The notes under the pieces are model-generated. The model saw only the letters and a program-made list of their open reading frames with translations, had not been told where the DNA came from and did not search any database. The position numbers and the translations under genes are program-made. A DNA stretch of 64,000 nt from Hippophae tibetana (taxonomy: Eukaryota > Streptophyta > Magnoliopsida > Rosales > Elaeagnaceae): NCBI GenBank assembly GCA_037013495.1, contig CM072810.1:49152843-49216842 (forward strand), written 5' to 3'. Positions 51,787 to 63,312 of the stretch are shown piece after piece. Positions within the stretch are counted from its first letter, which is position 1. Every line of letters begins with the position of its first letter.

Positions 51787-54700
51787 ATGATAACTTTTGA
51801 CTCGGGTATTGAAACGACTATATTATTATATGAAACCGAAGCTCGAAGCGATTCACACAATATGAGATGGCCTCAAATTTGGAATATCATTTTTGTACCA
51901 AAATTTCAATATTTACATCATTTATTGAGGGTTTTTAGTTTTTTGCCAACCATTTCTGTTGTACTTACTTTTGATTTTATTCAAAAGAGCCGTAAAGATG
52001 ATATTGCTGCTAACAAATGGTTCTTTATTTATATGTTCATTCCATATATATTCTTCCAAAAAAATGAGTATTGAAAAAGGAAAAGGCTACTGTTCCTATT
52101 TAAAAATGGAACAAAACATTTGATAAATCGGAGTTCCAACTTTAAACGACGGTAAAAGTTTACTTGCATATCGAGACAAATATTATAAAATATCAAATTG
52201 AAGACCGCACCGATTCAAAAAATGTGATTTGGCCCCTCAAAGGAACCACATTATTGTACCCAAATTCCATCGTTTACATCATTTACCGAGGGTTTTAAGT
52301 GTTTGCCTCACCATTTCCGTTGTACTTACTCCCAATTTTATTCAAAAGAGTCGTAATGGAGATATTGGTGCAAACAAAGGGTTCTTTATTTATGTGTTCC
52401 ATAAATATCAATGCTTCCAAACAAAAATAAGGGTAGAGAAAAGGAAAGGAGCTACTGTTCACATTTTAAAAAAGAATAAAACATTTGATAAATCGCAATT
52501 TCAACTTTAAAAGATGATAACTTTTGACTCGGGTATTGAAACGAATATATTATTATATGAAACCGAAGCTCGTAGCGATTCACACAATATGAGATGGCCT
52601 CAAATTTGGAATATCATTTTTGTACCTTAATTGCATTATTTACATCATTTATTGAGGGATTTTAGTTTTTTGGCCACCATTTCCATTGTACTTCCTTTCG
52701 ATTTTATTCAAAAGAGCCGTAAATGAGATATTGGTGCAAACAAATGGTTCTTTATTTATGTGTTCAATCCCTATATATTCTTTCAAAAAAATGAGTAAAG
52801 AAAAAGGAAAAGGCTACTGTTCCCATTTAAAAATGGAACAAAACATTTGATAAATCGTAGTTCCAACTTTAAACGACGATAAATGTTTACTTGCATATCG
52901 AGACAAATATTATAATATATCAAATTGAAGACCGCACTGATTCCAAAAATCTGATTTGGCCCCACAAAGGAGCCACATTTTTGTACCCAAATTCTATCGT
53001 TTACATCATTTACCGAGGGTTTTAAGTGTTTGCCTCACCATTTCCGTTTTACTTACTTTCTATTTTATTCAAAAGAGCCATAATGGAGATATTATTGCAA
53101 ACAAAGGGTTCTTTATTTATGCGTTCACTCAATATCTATTCCTCCAAAAAAAAATAAGGGAAGAGAAAGAGAAAGGAGCTACTTTTCACATTTTAAAAAA
53201 GAATAAAACATTTGATAAATCGCAATTTCAACTTTAAAAGATGATAACTTTTGACTCGGGTATTGAAACGACTATATTATTATATGAAACCGAAGCTCGT
53301 AGCCATTCACACAATATGAGATGTCCTCAAATTTGGAATATGATTTTGGTACCAAAATTTAAACATTTACATCATTTATTGAGGGTTTTTATTTTTTTGC
53401 CAACCATTTCCGTTGTACTTTCTTTTGATTTTATTCAAAAGAGCCGGAGAGGAGATATTGGTGCTAACAAATGGTTCTTTATTTATGTGTTCAATTCCTA
53501 TATATTCTTCCAAAACAAATGAGTAAAGAAAAAGGAAAAGGCTATTGTTCCCATTTAAAAAAGGAACAAAACATTTGATAAATGGGAGTTTCAACTTTAA
53601 ACGACAATAAAATTTTACTTGCATATCGAGTTACTATTATAATATATCAAAATGAAGGCCGTACCGATTCAAAAAATCTGATTTGGCCCCACAAAGGAAC
53701 CACATTTTTGTACCCAAATTCTATCGTTTACATCATTTACCGAGGGTTTTAAGTGCTTGTCTCACAATTTCCGTTGTACTTATTTTGTATTTTATTCAAA
53801 AGTGCCGTAAAGGAGATATTGGTGCAAACAAAGGGTTTTTTATTTATGCGTTCAATCAATATCTATTCTTCCAAAAAAAGTAAGGGAAGAGAAAGAGAAA
53901 GGAGCTACTGTTCACATTTTAAAAAAGAATAAAACATTTGATAAATCGCAATTTCAACTTTAAAAGATGATAACTTTTGACTCGGGTATTGAAACAACTA
54001 TATTACTATATGAAACCGAAGCTCGAAGCGATTCACACAATATGAGATGGCCTCAAATTTGGAATATCATTTTTGTACCAAAATTTCAACATTTACATCA
54101 TTTATTAAAGGTTTTTAGTTTTTTGCCAACCATTTCTATTGTACTTACTTTCGATTTTATTTAAAAGAGCCGTAAAGGAGATATTGGTGCTAACAAATGG
54201 TTCTTTATTTATATGTTCATTCCCTATATATTCTTCCAAAAAAAATGAGTATTGAAAAATGAAAAGGCTATTGTTCCCATTTAAAAATGGAACAAAACAT
54301 TTGATAAATCGGAGTTCCAACTTTAAACGACGATAAAGGTTTACTTTCCTATCAAGCAACTATTATAATATATCAAAATGATACCCGTACCGATTTAAAA
54401 AATCAGATTTGGCCCCACAAATGAACCACATTTTTGTTCCCATATTCCATCGTTTACATCATTTACCGAGGGTTTTAAGTGTTTGTCTCACCATTTCTGT
54501 TGTACTTACTTTGTTTTTTATTTAAAAGTGTCGTAAAGGAGATATTGGTGCAAACAAAGGGTTCTTTATTTATACATTCAATCAATATCTATTCTTCACA
54601 AAAAATAAGGGAAGAGAAAGAGAAAGGAGCTACTGTTCACATTTTAAAAAAGAATAAAATATTTGAAAAATCGCAATTTCAACTTTAAAAGATGATAACT

Positions 54701-55069
54701 TTTGACTCGGGTATTGAAAGGACTATATTATTATATGAAACCGAAGCTCTAGCGATTCACACAATATGAGATGGCCTCAAATTTGGAATATCATTTTGGT
54801 ACCAAAATTTAAACATTTACATTATTTATTAAGGGTTTTTAGTTTTTTGCCAACCATTTCCGTTCTACTTACTTTTGATTTTATTCAAAAGAGCCGTAAA
54901 GGAGATATTGGTGCTAAAAAATGGTTCTTTATTTATGTGTTCAATCCATATATATTCTTCCAAAAAAGAATGAGTAAAGGAAAAGGAAAAGGCTATTGTT
55001 CCCATTTAAAAAAGGAAAAAAACATTGGATAAATTGGAGTTCCAACTTTAAACGACGATAAAATTTTAC

Positions 55070-56077
55070 TTGCATATCGAGACAACTATTATAATATATC
55101 AAAATGAAGCCCGTACCGATTCAAAAAATCTGATTTGGCCCCTCAAAGGAACCACATTCTTTATACCCAAATTCTATCGTTTACATCATTTACCGAGGGT
55201 TTTAAGTGTTTGTCTCACCATTTCCGTTGTACTTACTTTCTATTTTATTCAAAAGTTCCGTAAAGGAGATATTGGTGCAAACAAAGGGTTCTTTATTTAT
55301 GCGTTCAATCAATATCTATTCTTCCAAAAAAAAAATAAGGGAAGAGAAAGAGAAAGGAGCTATTGTTCACATTTTAAAAAAGAATAAAATATTTGAAAAA
55401 TCGCAATTTCAACTTTAAAAGATGATAACTTTTGACTCGGGTATTGAAAGGACTATATTATTATATGAAACCGAAGCTCATAGCGATTCACACAATATGA
55501 GATGGCCTCAAATTTGGAATATCATTTTGGTACCAAAATTTAAACATTTACATTATTTATTGATGGTTTTTAGTTTTTTGCCAACCATTTCCGTTCTACT
55601 TACTTTTGATTTTATTCAAAAGAGCCGTAAAGGAGATATTGGTGCTAACAAATGGTTCTTTATTTATGTGTTCAATTCCTATATATTCTTCCAAAAAAAA
55701 TGAGTAAAGAAAAAGGAAAAGGCTATTGTTCCCATTTAAAAAAGGAACAAAACATTTGATAAATGGGAGTTCCAACTTTAAACGACGATAAAAGTTTACT
55801 TGCATATCGAGCTAATATTATAATATATCAAATTGAAGACCGCACCGATTCAAAAAATCTGATTTGGCCCCCACAAAAGAACCACATTATTGTACCCAAA
55901 TTCCATCGTTTACATCATTTACCGAGGGTTTTAAGTGTTTACCTCACCATTTTCGTTGTACTTACTCCCAATTTTATTCAAAGGAGCCGTAATGGAGATA
56001 TTGGTGCAAACAAAGGGTTCTTTATTTATGTGTTCCATAAATATCAATGCTTCCAAACAAAAATAAGGTTAGAGTAA
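55070..56077 (+). other. Two adjacent B monomers with the split frame rejoined by +1 changes
   Basis: In ordinary B monomers the open frame is broken near the GGCCCCACAAAGG block because B is 1 bp shorter than A. In the B monomer at about 55055 an extra base (ACATTCTTTATACCC in place of ACATTTTTGTACCC) rejoins the frame, giving 105 codons at 55070-55387. In the next B monomer (about 55785) an extra C in GGCCCCCACAAAAG does the same, giving 104 codons at 55763-56077. The two changes are at different sites. I treat this as coincidence and not as evidence of a gene. Confidence 0.7.
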
Positions 56078-56354
56078 AGGAAAGGAGCTACTGTTCACAT
56101 TTTAAAAAAGAATAAAACATTTGATAAATCGCAATTTCAACTTTAAAAGATGATAACTTTTGACTCGGGTATTGAAACGACTAGATTATTATATGAAACC
56201 GAAGCTCGTAGCGATTCACATAATATGAGATGGCCTCAAATTTGGAATATCATTTTTGTACCTAAATTTCATCATTTACATCATTTATTGAGGGTTTTTA
56301 GTTTTTTGGCCACCATTTCCATTGTACTTACTTTCGATTTTATTCAAAAGAGCC

Positions 56355-58535
56355 GTAAGGGAGATATTGGTGCAAACAAATGGTCCTTTATTTATGTGTT
56401 CAATCCCTATATATTCTTCCAAAAAAATGAGTAAAGAAAAAGGAAAAGGCTACTGTTCCCATTTAAAAATGGAACAAAACATTTGATAAATCGGAGTTCC
56501 AAATTTAAACGACGATAAAATTTTACTTGCATATCGAGACAACTATTATAATATATCAAATTGAAACTCGTACCGATTCAAACAATTTGATTTGGCCCCA
56601 TAGAGGAACCACATTTTTGTACCCAAATTCCATCGTTTACATTATTTACCGAGGGTTTTAAGTGTTTGTCTCACCATTTCCGTTGTACTTACTTTCGATT
56701 TTATTCAGAAGTTCTGTAAAGGAGATATTGGTGAAAACAAATGGTTCTTTGTTTTTATGTGCAATCCCTATATATTCTTCCAAAAACAATGAGTAAAGAA
56801 AAAGGAAAAGGCTACTTTTCCCATTTAAAAAAAGAACAAAACATTTGATAAATCGGAGTTCCAAATTTAAACGACGATAAAAGTGTACTTGCATATCGAG
56901 ACAACTATTATAATATATCAAATTGAAACTCGTACCGATTCAAAAAATTTGCTTTGGCCCCATAGAGGAACCACATTTTTGTACCCAAATTCTATCGTTT
57001 ACATTATTTACCGAGGGTTTTAAGTGTTTGTCTCACCATTTTCGTTGTACTTACTCCCAATTTTATTCAAAAGAGGCGTAATGAAGATATTGGTGCAAAC
57101 AAAGGGTTCCATATTTATGCGTTCCATCAATATCAATGCTTCAAAACAAAAATAAGGGTAGAGAAAAGGAAAGGAGCTACTATGCACATTTAAAAAAGGA
57201 ATAAAACATTTGAGAAATCGGAGTTCCAACTTTAAACGACGATAAATTTTACTTGCATATCGAGACAACTATTATAATATATCAAATTGAAGCTCGTACC
57301 GATTCAAACAATCTGATATGGCCCCATAGAGTAACAACATTTTTGTACCCAAATTCCATCGTTTACATCAATTACCGAGGGTTTTAAGTGTTTGTCTCAC
57401 CATTTCCGTTGTACTTACTTTGTATTTGATTCAAAAGTGCCGTAAAGGAGATATTGGTGCAAACAAAGGGTTCTTTATTTATGCGTTCAATCAATATCTA
57501 TTCTTCGAAAAAAAAATAAGGGAAGAGAAAGAGAAAGGAGCTACTGTTCACATTTTAAAAAAAGAATAAAACATTTGATAAATCGCAATTTCAACTTTAA
57601 AAGATGATAACTTTTGACTCGGGTATTGCAACGACTATATTATTATATGAAACCGAAGCTCCAAGCGATTAACACAATATGAGATGACCTCAAATTTGGA
57701 ATATCATTTTTGTACCAAAATTTCAACATTTACATCATTTATTGAAGGCTTTTAGTTTTTTGTCAACCATTTCTGTTGTACTTACTTTCGATTTTATTCA
57801 AAAGAGCCGTAAAGGAGATATTGGTGCTAACAAATGGTTCTTAATTTATATGTTCATTCCCTATATATTCTTCCAAAAAAAATGAGTAAAGAAAAAGGAA
57901 AAGGCTATTGTTCCCATTTAAAAATGGAACAAAACATTTGATAAATCGGAGTTCCAACTTTAAACGACGATAAAAGTTTACTTGGATATCGAGACAAATA
58001 TTATAATATATCAAATTGAAGACCGCACCTATTCAAAAAATCTGATTTGGCCCTATAGAGGAACCACATTTTTGTACCCAAATTCCATCATTTACATCAT
58101 TTACCGAGGGTTTTAAGTGTTTGTCTCACCATTTCCGTTGTACTTACTTTGTATTTGATTCAAAAGTGCCGTAAAGGAGATATTGGTGCAAAAAAAGGGT
58201 TCTTTATTTATGCGTTCAATCAATATCTATTCTTCCAAAAAAAATAAGGGAAGAGAAAGAGAAAGGAGCTATTGTTCACATTTTAAAAAAGAATAAAACA
58301 TTTAATAAATCGCAATTTCAACTTTAAAAGATGATAACTTTTGACTCGGGTATTGCAACGACTATATTACTATATGAAACCGAAGCTCGAAGCGATTCAC
58401 ACAATATGAGATGGCCTCAAATTTCGAATATCATTTTTGTACCAAAATTTCAACATTTACATCATTTATTTAGGGTTTTTAGTTTTTTGGCCACCATTTC
58501 CGTTGTACTTACTTTCGATTTTATTCAACAGAGTC
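56355..58535 (+). repeat. 2181-bp six-monomer unit, copy 1
   Basis: The class order from the A end is B, B, B, A, B, A. It matches 58536-60569 at offset 2181; the usable tract here ends at 58388 (58389 G against 60570 C). The first B (about 56510) is chimeric: it starts as B and ends as A (CAATCCCTATATATTCTTCC, ATGAGTAAAG). The A at 57604 has TAA in GCGATTAACACAATATG. Differences from copy 2 include TTCAGAAGTTCTG near 56705 and GATGACCTC near 57686. Confidence 0.9.
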
Positions 58536-60569
58536 GTAAGGGAGATATTGGTGCAAACAAATGGTCCTTTATTTATGTGTTCAATCCCTATATATTCTTC
58601 CAAAAAAATGAGTAAAGAAAAAGGAAAAGGCTACTGCTCCCATTTAAAAATGGAACAAAACATTTGATAAATCGGAGTTCCAAATTTAAACGACGATAAA
58701 ATTTTACTTGCATATCGAGCCAACTATTATAATATATCAAATTGAAACTCGTACCGATTCAAACAATTTGATTTGGCCCCATAGAGGAACCACATTTTTG
58801 TACCCAAATTCCATCGTTTACATTATTTACCGAGGGTTTTAAGTGTTTGTCTCACCATTTCCGTTGTACTTACTTTCGATTTTATTCAAAAGTTCCGTAA
58901 AGGAGATATTGGTGAAAACAAATGGTTCTTTGTTTTTATGTGCAATCCCTATATATTCTTCCAAAAAAAATGAGTAAAGAAAAAGGAAAAGGCTACTTTT
59001 CCCATTTAAAAAAAGAACAAAACATTTGATAAATCGGAGTTCCAAATTTAAACGACGATAAAAGTGTACTTGCATATCGAGACAACTATTATAATATATC
59101 AAATTGAAACTCGTACGGATTCAAAAAATTTGCTTTGGCCCCATAGAGGAACCACATTTTTGTACCCAAATTCTATCGTTTACATTATTTACCGAGGGTT
59201 TTAAGTGTTTGTCTCACCATTTTCGTTGTACTTACTCCCAATTTTATTCAAAAGAGGCGTAATGAAGATATTGGTGCAAACAAAGGGTTCCATATTTATG
59301 CGTTCCATCAATATCAATGCTTCAAAACAAAAATAAGGGTAGAGAAAAGGAAAGGAGCTACTATGCACATTTAAAAAAGGAATAAAACATTTGAGAAATC
59401 GGAGTTCCAACTTTAAACGACGATAAATTTTACTTGCATATCGAGACAACTATTATAATATATCAAATTGAAGCTCGTACCGATTCAAACAATCTGATAT
59501 GGCCCCATAGAGTAACCACATTTTTGTACCCAAATTCCATCGTTTACATCAATTACCGAGGGTTTTAAGTGTTTGTCTCACCATTTCCGTTGTACTTACT
59601 TTGTATTTGATTCAAAAGTGCCGTAAAGTAGATATTGGTGCAAACAAAGGGTTCTTTATTTATGCGTTCAATCAATATCTATTCTTCGAAAAAAAAATAA
59701 GGGAAGAGAAAGAGAAAGGAGCTACTGTTCACATTTTAAAAAAAGAATAAAACATTTGATAAATCGCAATTTCAACTTTAAAAGATGATAACTTTTGACT
59801 CGGGTATTGCAACGACTATATTATTATATGAAACCGAAGCTCCAAGCGATTAACACAATATGAGATGGCCTCAAATTTGGAATATCATTTTTGTACCAAA
59901 ATTTCAACATTTACATCATTTATTGAAGGCTTTTAGTTTTTTGTCAACCATTTCTGTTGTACTTACTTTCGATTTTATTCAAAAGAGCCGTAAAGGAGAT
60001 ATTGGTGCTAACAAATGGTTCTTAATTTATATGTTCATTCCCTATATATTCTTCCAAAAAAAATGAGTAAAGAAAAAGGAAAAGGCTATTGTTCCCATTT
60101 AAAAATGGAACAAAACATTTGATAAATCGGAGTTCCAACTTTAAACGACGATAAAAGTTTACTTGGATATCGAGACAAATATTATAATATTTCAAATTGA
60201 AGACCGCACCTATTCAAAAAATCTGATTTGGCCCTATAGAGGAACCACATTTTTGTACCCAAATTCCATCATTTACATCATTTACCGAGGGTTTTAAGTG
60301 TTTGTCTCACCATTTCCGTTGTACTTACTTTGTATTTGATTCAAAAGTGCCGTAAAGGAGATATTGGTGCAAAAAAAGGGTTCTTTATTTATGCGTTCAA
60401 TCAATATCTATTCTTCCAAAAAAAATAAGGGAAGAGAAAGAGAAAGGAGCTATTGTTCACATTTTAAAAAAGAATAAAACATTTAATAAATCGCAATTTC
60501 AACTTTAAAAGATGATAACTTTTGACTCGGGTATTGCAACGACTATATTACTATATGAAACCGAAGCTC
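58536..60569 (+). repeat. 2181-bp six-monomer unit, copy 2
   Basis: This is the second copy, with small changes such as CTACTGCTCCC near 58635, CGAGCCAAC near 58720, GTAAAGTAG near 59625 and ATATTTCAAATTG near 60187. Past 58724 this copy is matched once more at about 61636-63312 (offset 2912), so it served as part of an eight-monomer unit in another duplication. Confidence 0.9.
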
Positions 60570-61635
60570 CAAGCGATTAACACAATATGAGATGGCCTCA
60601 AATTTGGAATATCATTTTTGTACCAAAATTTCAACATTTACATCATTTATTGAAGGCTTTTAGTTTTTTGTCAACCATTTCTGTTGTACTTACTTTCGAT
60701 TTTATTCAAAAGAGCCGTAAAGGAGATATTGGTGCTAACAAATGGTTCTTAATTTATATGTTCATTCCCTATATATTCTTCCAAAAAAAATGAGTAAAGA
60801 AAAAGGAAAAGGCTATTGTTCCCATTTAAAAATGGAACAAAACATTTGATAAATCGGAGTTCCAACTTTAAACGACGATAAAAGTTTACTTGGATATCGA
60901 GACAACTATTATAATATATCAAATTGAAGCTCGTACCGATTCAAACAATCTGATTTGGCCCCATAGAGGAACCACATTTTTGTACCCAAATTCCATCGTT
61001 TACATCAATTACCGAGGGTTTTAAGTGTTTGTCTCACCATTTCCGTTGTACTTACTTTGTATTTGATTCAAAAGTGCCGTAAAGGAGATATTGGTGCAAA
61101 CAAAGGGTTCTTTATTTATGCGTTCAATCAATATCTATTCTTCGAAAAAAAAAATAAGGGAAGAGAAAGAGAAAGGAGCTACTGTTCACATTTTAAAAAA
61201 AGAATAAAACATTTGATAAATTGCAATTTCAACTTTAAAAGATGATAACTTTTGACTCGGGTATTGCAACGACTATATTATTATATGAAACCGAAGCTCC
61301 AAGCGATTAACACAATATGAGATGGCCTCAAATTTGGAATATCATTTTTGTACCAAAATTTCAACATTTACATCATTTATTGAAGGCTTTTAGTTTTTTG
61401 TCAACCATTTCTGTTGTACTTACTTTCGATTTTATTCAAAAGAGCCGTAAAGGAGATATTGGTGCTAACAAATGGTTCTTAATTTATATGTTCATTCCCT
61501 ATATATTCTTCCAAAAAAAATGAGTAAAGAAAAAGGAAAAGGCTATTGTTCCCATTTAAAAATGGAACAAAACATTTGATAAATCGGAGTTCCAACTTTA
61601 AACGACGATAAAAGTTTACTTGGATATCGAGACAA
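60570..61635 (+). repeat. Stop-bearing A/B dimers between larger units
   Basis: This segment contains most of the A monomer at 60512, a B, the A at 61242 and the start of a B. Both A monomers carry GAAGCTCCAAGCGATTAACAC. They also share TTATTGAAGGCTTTTAG and GGTTCTTAATTTATATG with the A monomers at 57604, 59785 and 62697. The B at about 60876-61241 ends with a long A run (TTCGAAAAAAAAAATAAGGG) that varies in length between copies. Confidence 0.88.
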
Positions 61636-63312
61636 CTATTATAATATATCAAATTGAAACTCGTACCGATTCAAACAATTTGATTTGGCCCCATAGAGGA
61701 ACCACATTTTTGTACCCAAATTCCATCGTTTACATTATTTACCGAGGGTTTTAAGTGTTTGTCTCACCATTTCCGTTGTACTTACTTTCGATTTTATTCA
61801 AAAGTTCCGTAAAGGAGATATTGGTGAAAACAAATGGTTCTTTGTTTTTATGTGCAATCCCTATATATTCTTCCAAAAAAAATGAGTAAAGAAAAAGGAA
61901 AAGGCTACTTTTCCCATTTAAAAAAAGAACAAAACATTTGATAAATCGGAGTTCCAAATTTAAACGACGATAAAAGTGTACTTGCATATCGTGACAACTA
62001 TTATAATATATCAAATTGAAACTCGTACCGATTCAAAAAATTTGCTTTGGCCCCATAGAGGAACCACATTTTTGTACCCAAATTCCATCGTTTACATTAT
62101 TTACCGAGGGTTTTAAGTGTTTGTCTCACCATTTTCGTTGTACTTACTCCCAATTTTATTCAAAAGAGGCGTAATGAAAATATTGGTGCAAACAAAGGGT
62201 TCCATATTTATGCGTTCCATCAATATCAATGCTTCAAAACAAAAATAAGGGTAGAGAAAATGAAAGGAGCTACTATGCACATTTAAAAAAGGAATAAAAC
62301 ATTTGAGAAATCGGAGTTCCAAATTTAAACGACGATAAATTTTACTTGCATATCGAGACAACTATTATAATATATCAAATTGAAGCTCGTACCGATTCAA
62401 ACAATCTGATTTGGCCCCATAGAGGAACCACATTTTTGTACCCAAATTCCATCGTTTACATCAATTACCGAGGGTTTTAAGTGTTTGTCTCACCATTTCC
62501 GTTGTACTTACTTTGTATTTGATTCAAAAGTGCCGTAAAGGAGATATTGGTGCAAACAAAGGGTTCTTTATTTATGCGTTCAATCAATATCTATTCTTCG
62601 AAAAAAAAATAAGGGAAGAGAAAGAGAAAGGAGCTACTGTTCACATTTTAAAAAAAGAATAAAACATTTGATAAATTGCAATTTCAACTTTAAAAGATGA
62701 TAACTTTTGACTCGGGTATTGCAACGACTATATTATTATATGAAACCGAAGCTCCAAGCGATTAACACAATATGAGATGGCCTCAAATTTGGAATATCAT
62801 TTTTGTACCAAAATTTCAACATTTACATCATTTATTGAAGGCTTTTAGTTTTTTGTCAACCATTTCTGTTGTACTTACTTTCGATTTTATTCAAAAGAGC
62901 CGTAAAGGAGATATTGGTGCTAACAAATGGTTCTTAATTTATATGTTCATTCCCTATATATTCTTCCAAAAAAAATGAGTAAAGAAAAAGGAAAAGGCTA
63001 TTGTTCCCATTTAAAAATGGAACAAAACATTTGATAAATCGGAGTTCCAACTTTAAACGACGATAAAAGTTTACTTGGATATCGAGACAAATATTATAAT
63101 ATATCAAATTGAAGACCGCACCTATTCAAAAAATCTGATTTGGCCCTATAGAGGAACCACATTTTTGTACCCAAATTCCATCATTTACATTATTTACCGA
63201 GGGTTTTAAGTGTTTGTCTCACCATTTCCGTTGTACTTACTTTGTATTTGATTCAAAAGTGCCGTAAAGGAGATATTGGTGCAAACAAAGGGTTCTTTAT
63301 TTATGCGTTCAA
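61636..63312 (+). repeat. Third copy of the B-B-B-A-B tract (offset 2912)
   Basis: This segment repeats 58724-60400 at offset 2912 with few differences, for example ATATCGTGACAAC near 61990, GTAATGAAAATATTGG near 62175, AGAGAAAATGAAAGG near 62255 and TGATTTGGCC near 62407 in place of TGATATGGCC. The chimeric B/A monomer and the TAA-bearing A are both present. The match breaks at about 63315 (CAATCACTATCAATGC). Confidence 0.88.

Larger units (their letters stand above)
46369..56354 (+). repeat. Diverged A/B dimer region without long repeat units
   Basis: About 27 monomers alternate strictly A-B, with A starts near 46695, 47418, 48145, 48872, 49602, 50332, 51059, 51787, 52516, 53241, 53967, 54694, 55422 and 56150. 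Neighbouring dimers differ from each other more than in the flanking blocks, and frame-breaking changes are more common: TTTTGCTCGGG at 46695, GTACCTTAATTGCATT near 52623, and ATTTTATTTAAAAGAG near 49790, 50520 and 54160. No tract longer than two monomers is nearly identical except around 49.2-51.0 kb. This looks like the older part of the array. Confidence 0.85.

Noticed and set aside
672-62361. Repeated open frames of 60-105 codons on the minus strand
   Set aside because: They are the antisense of the same monomer, arising because the complementary sequence has few stops. No independent support.
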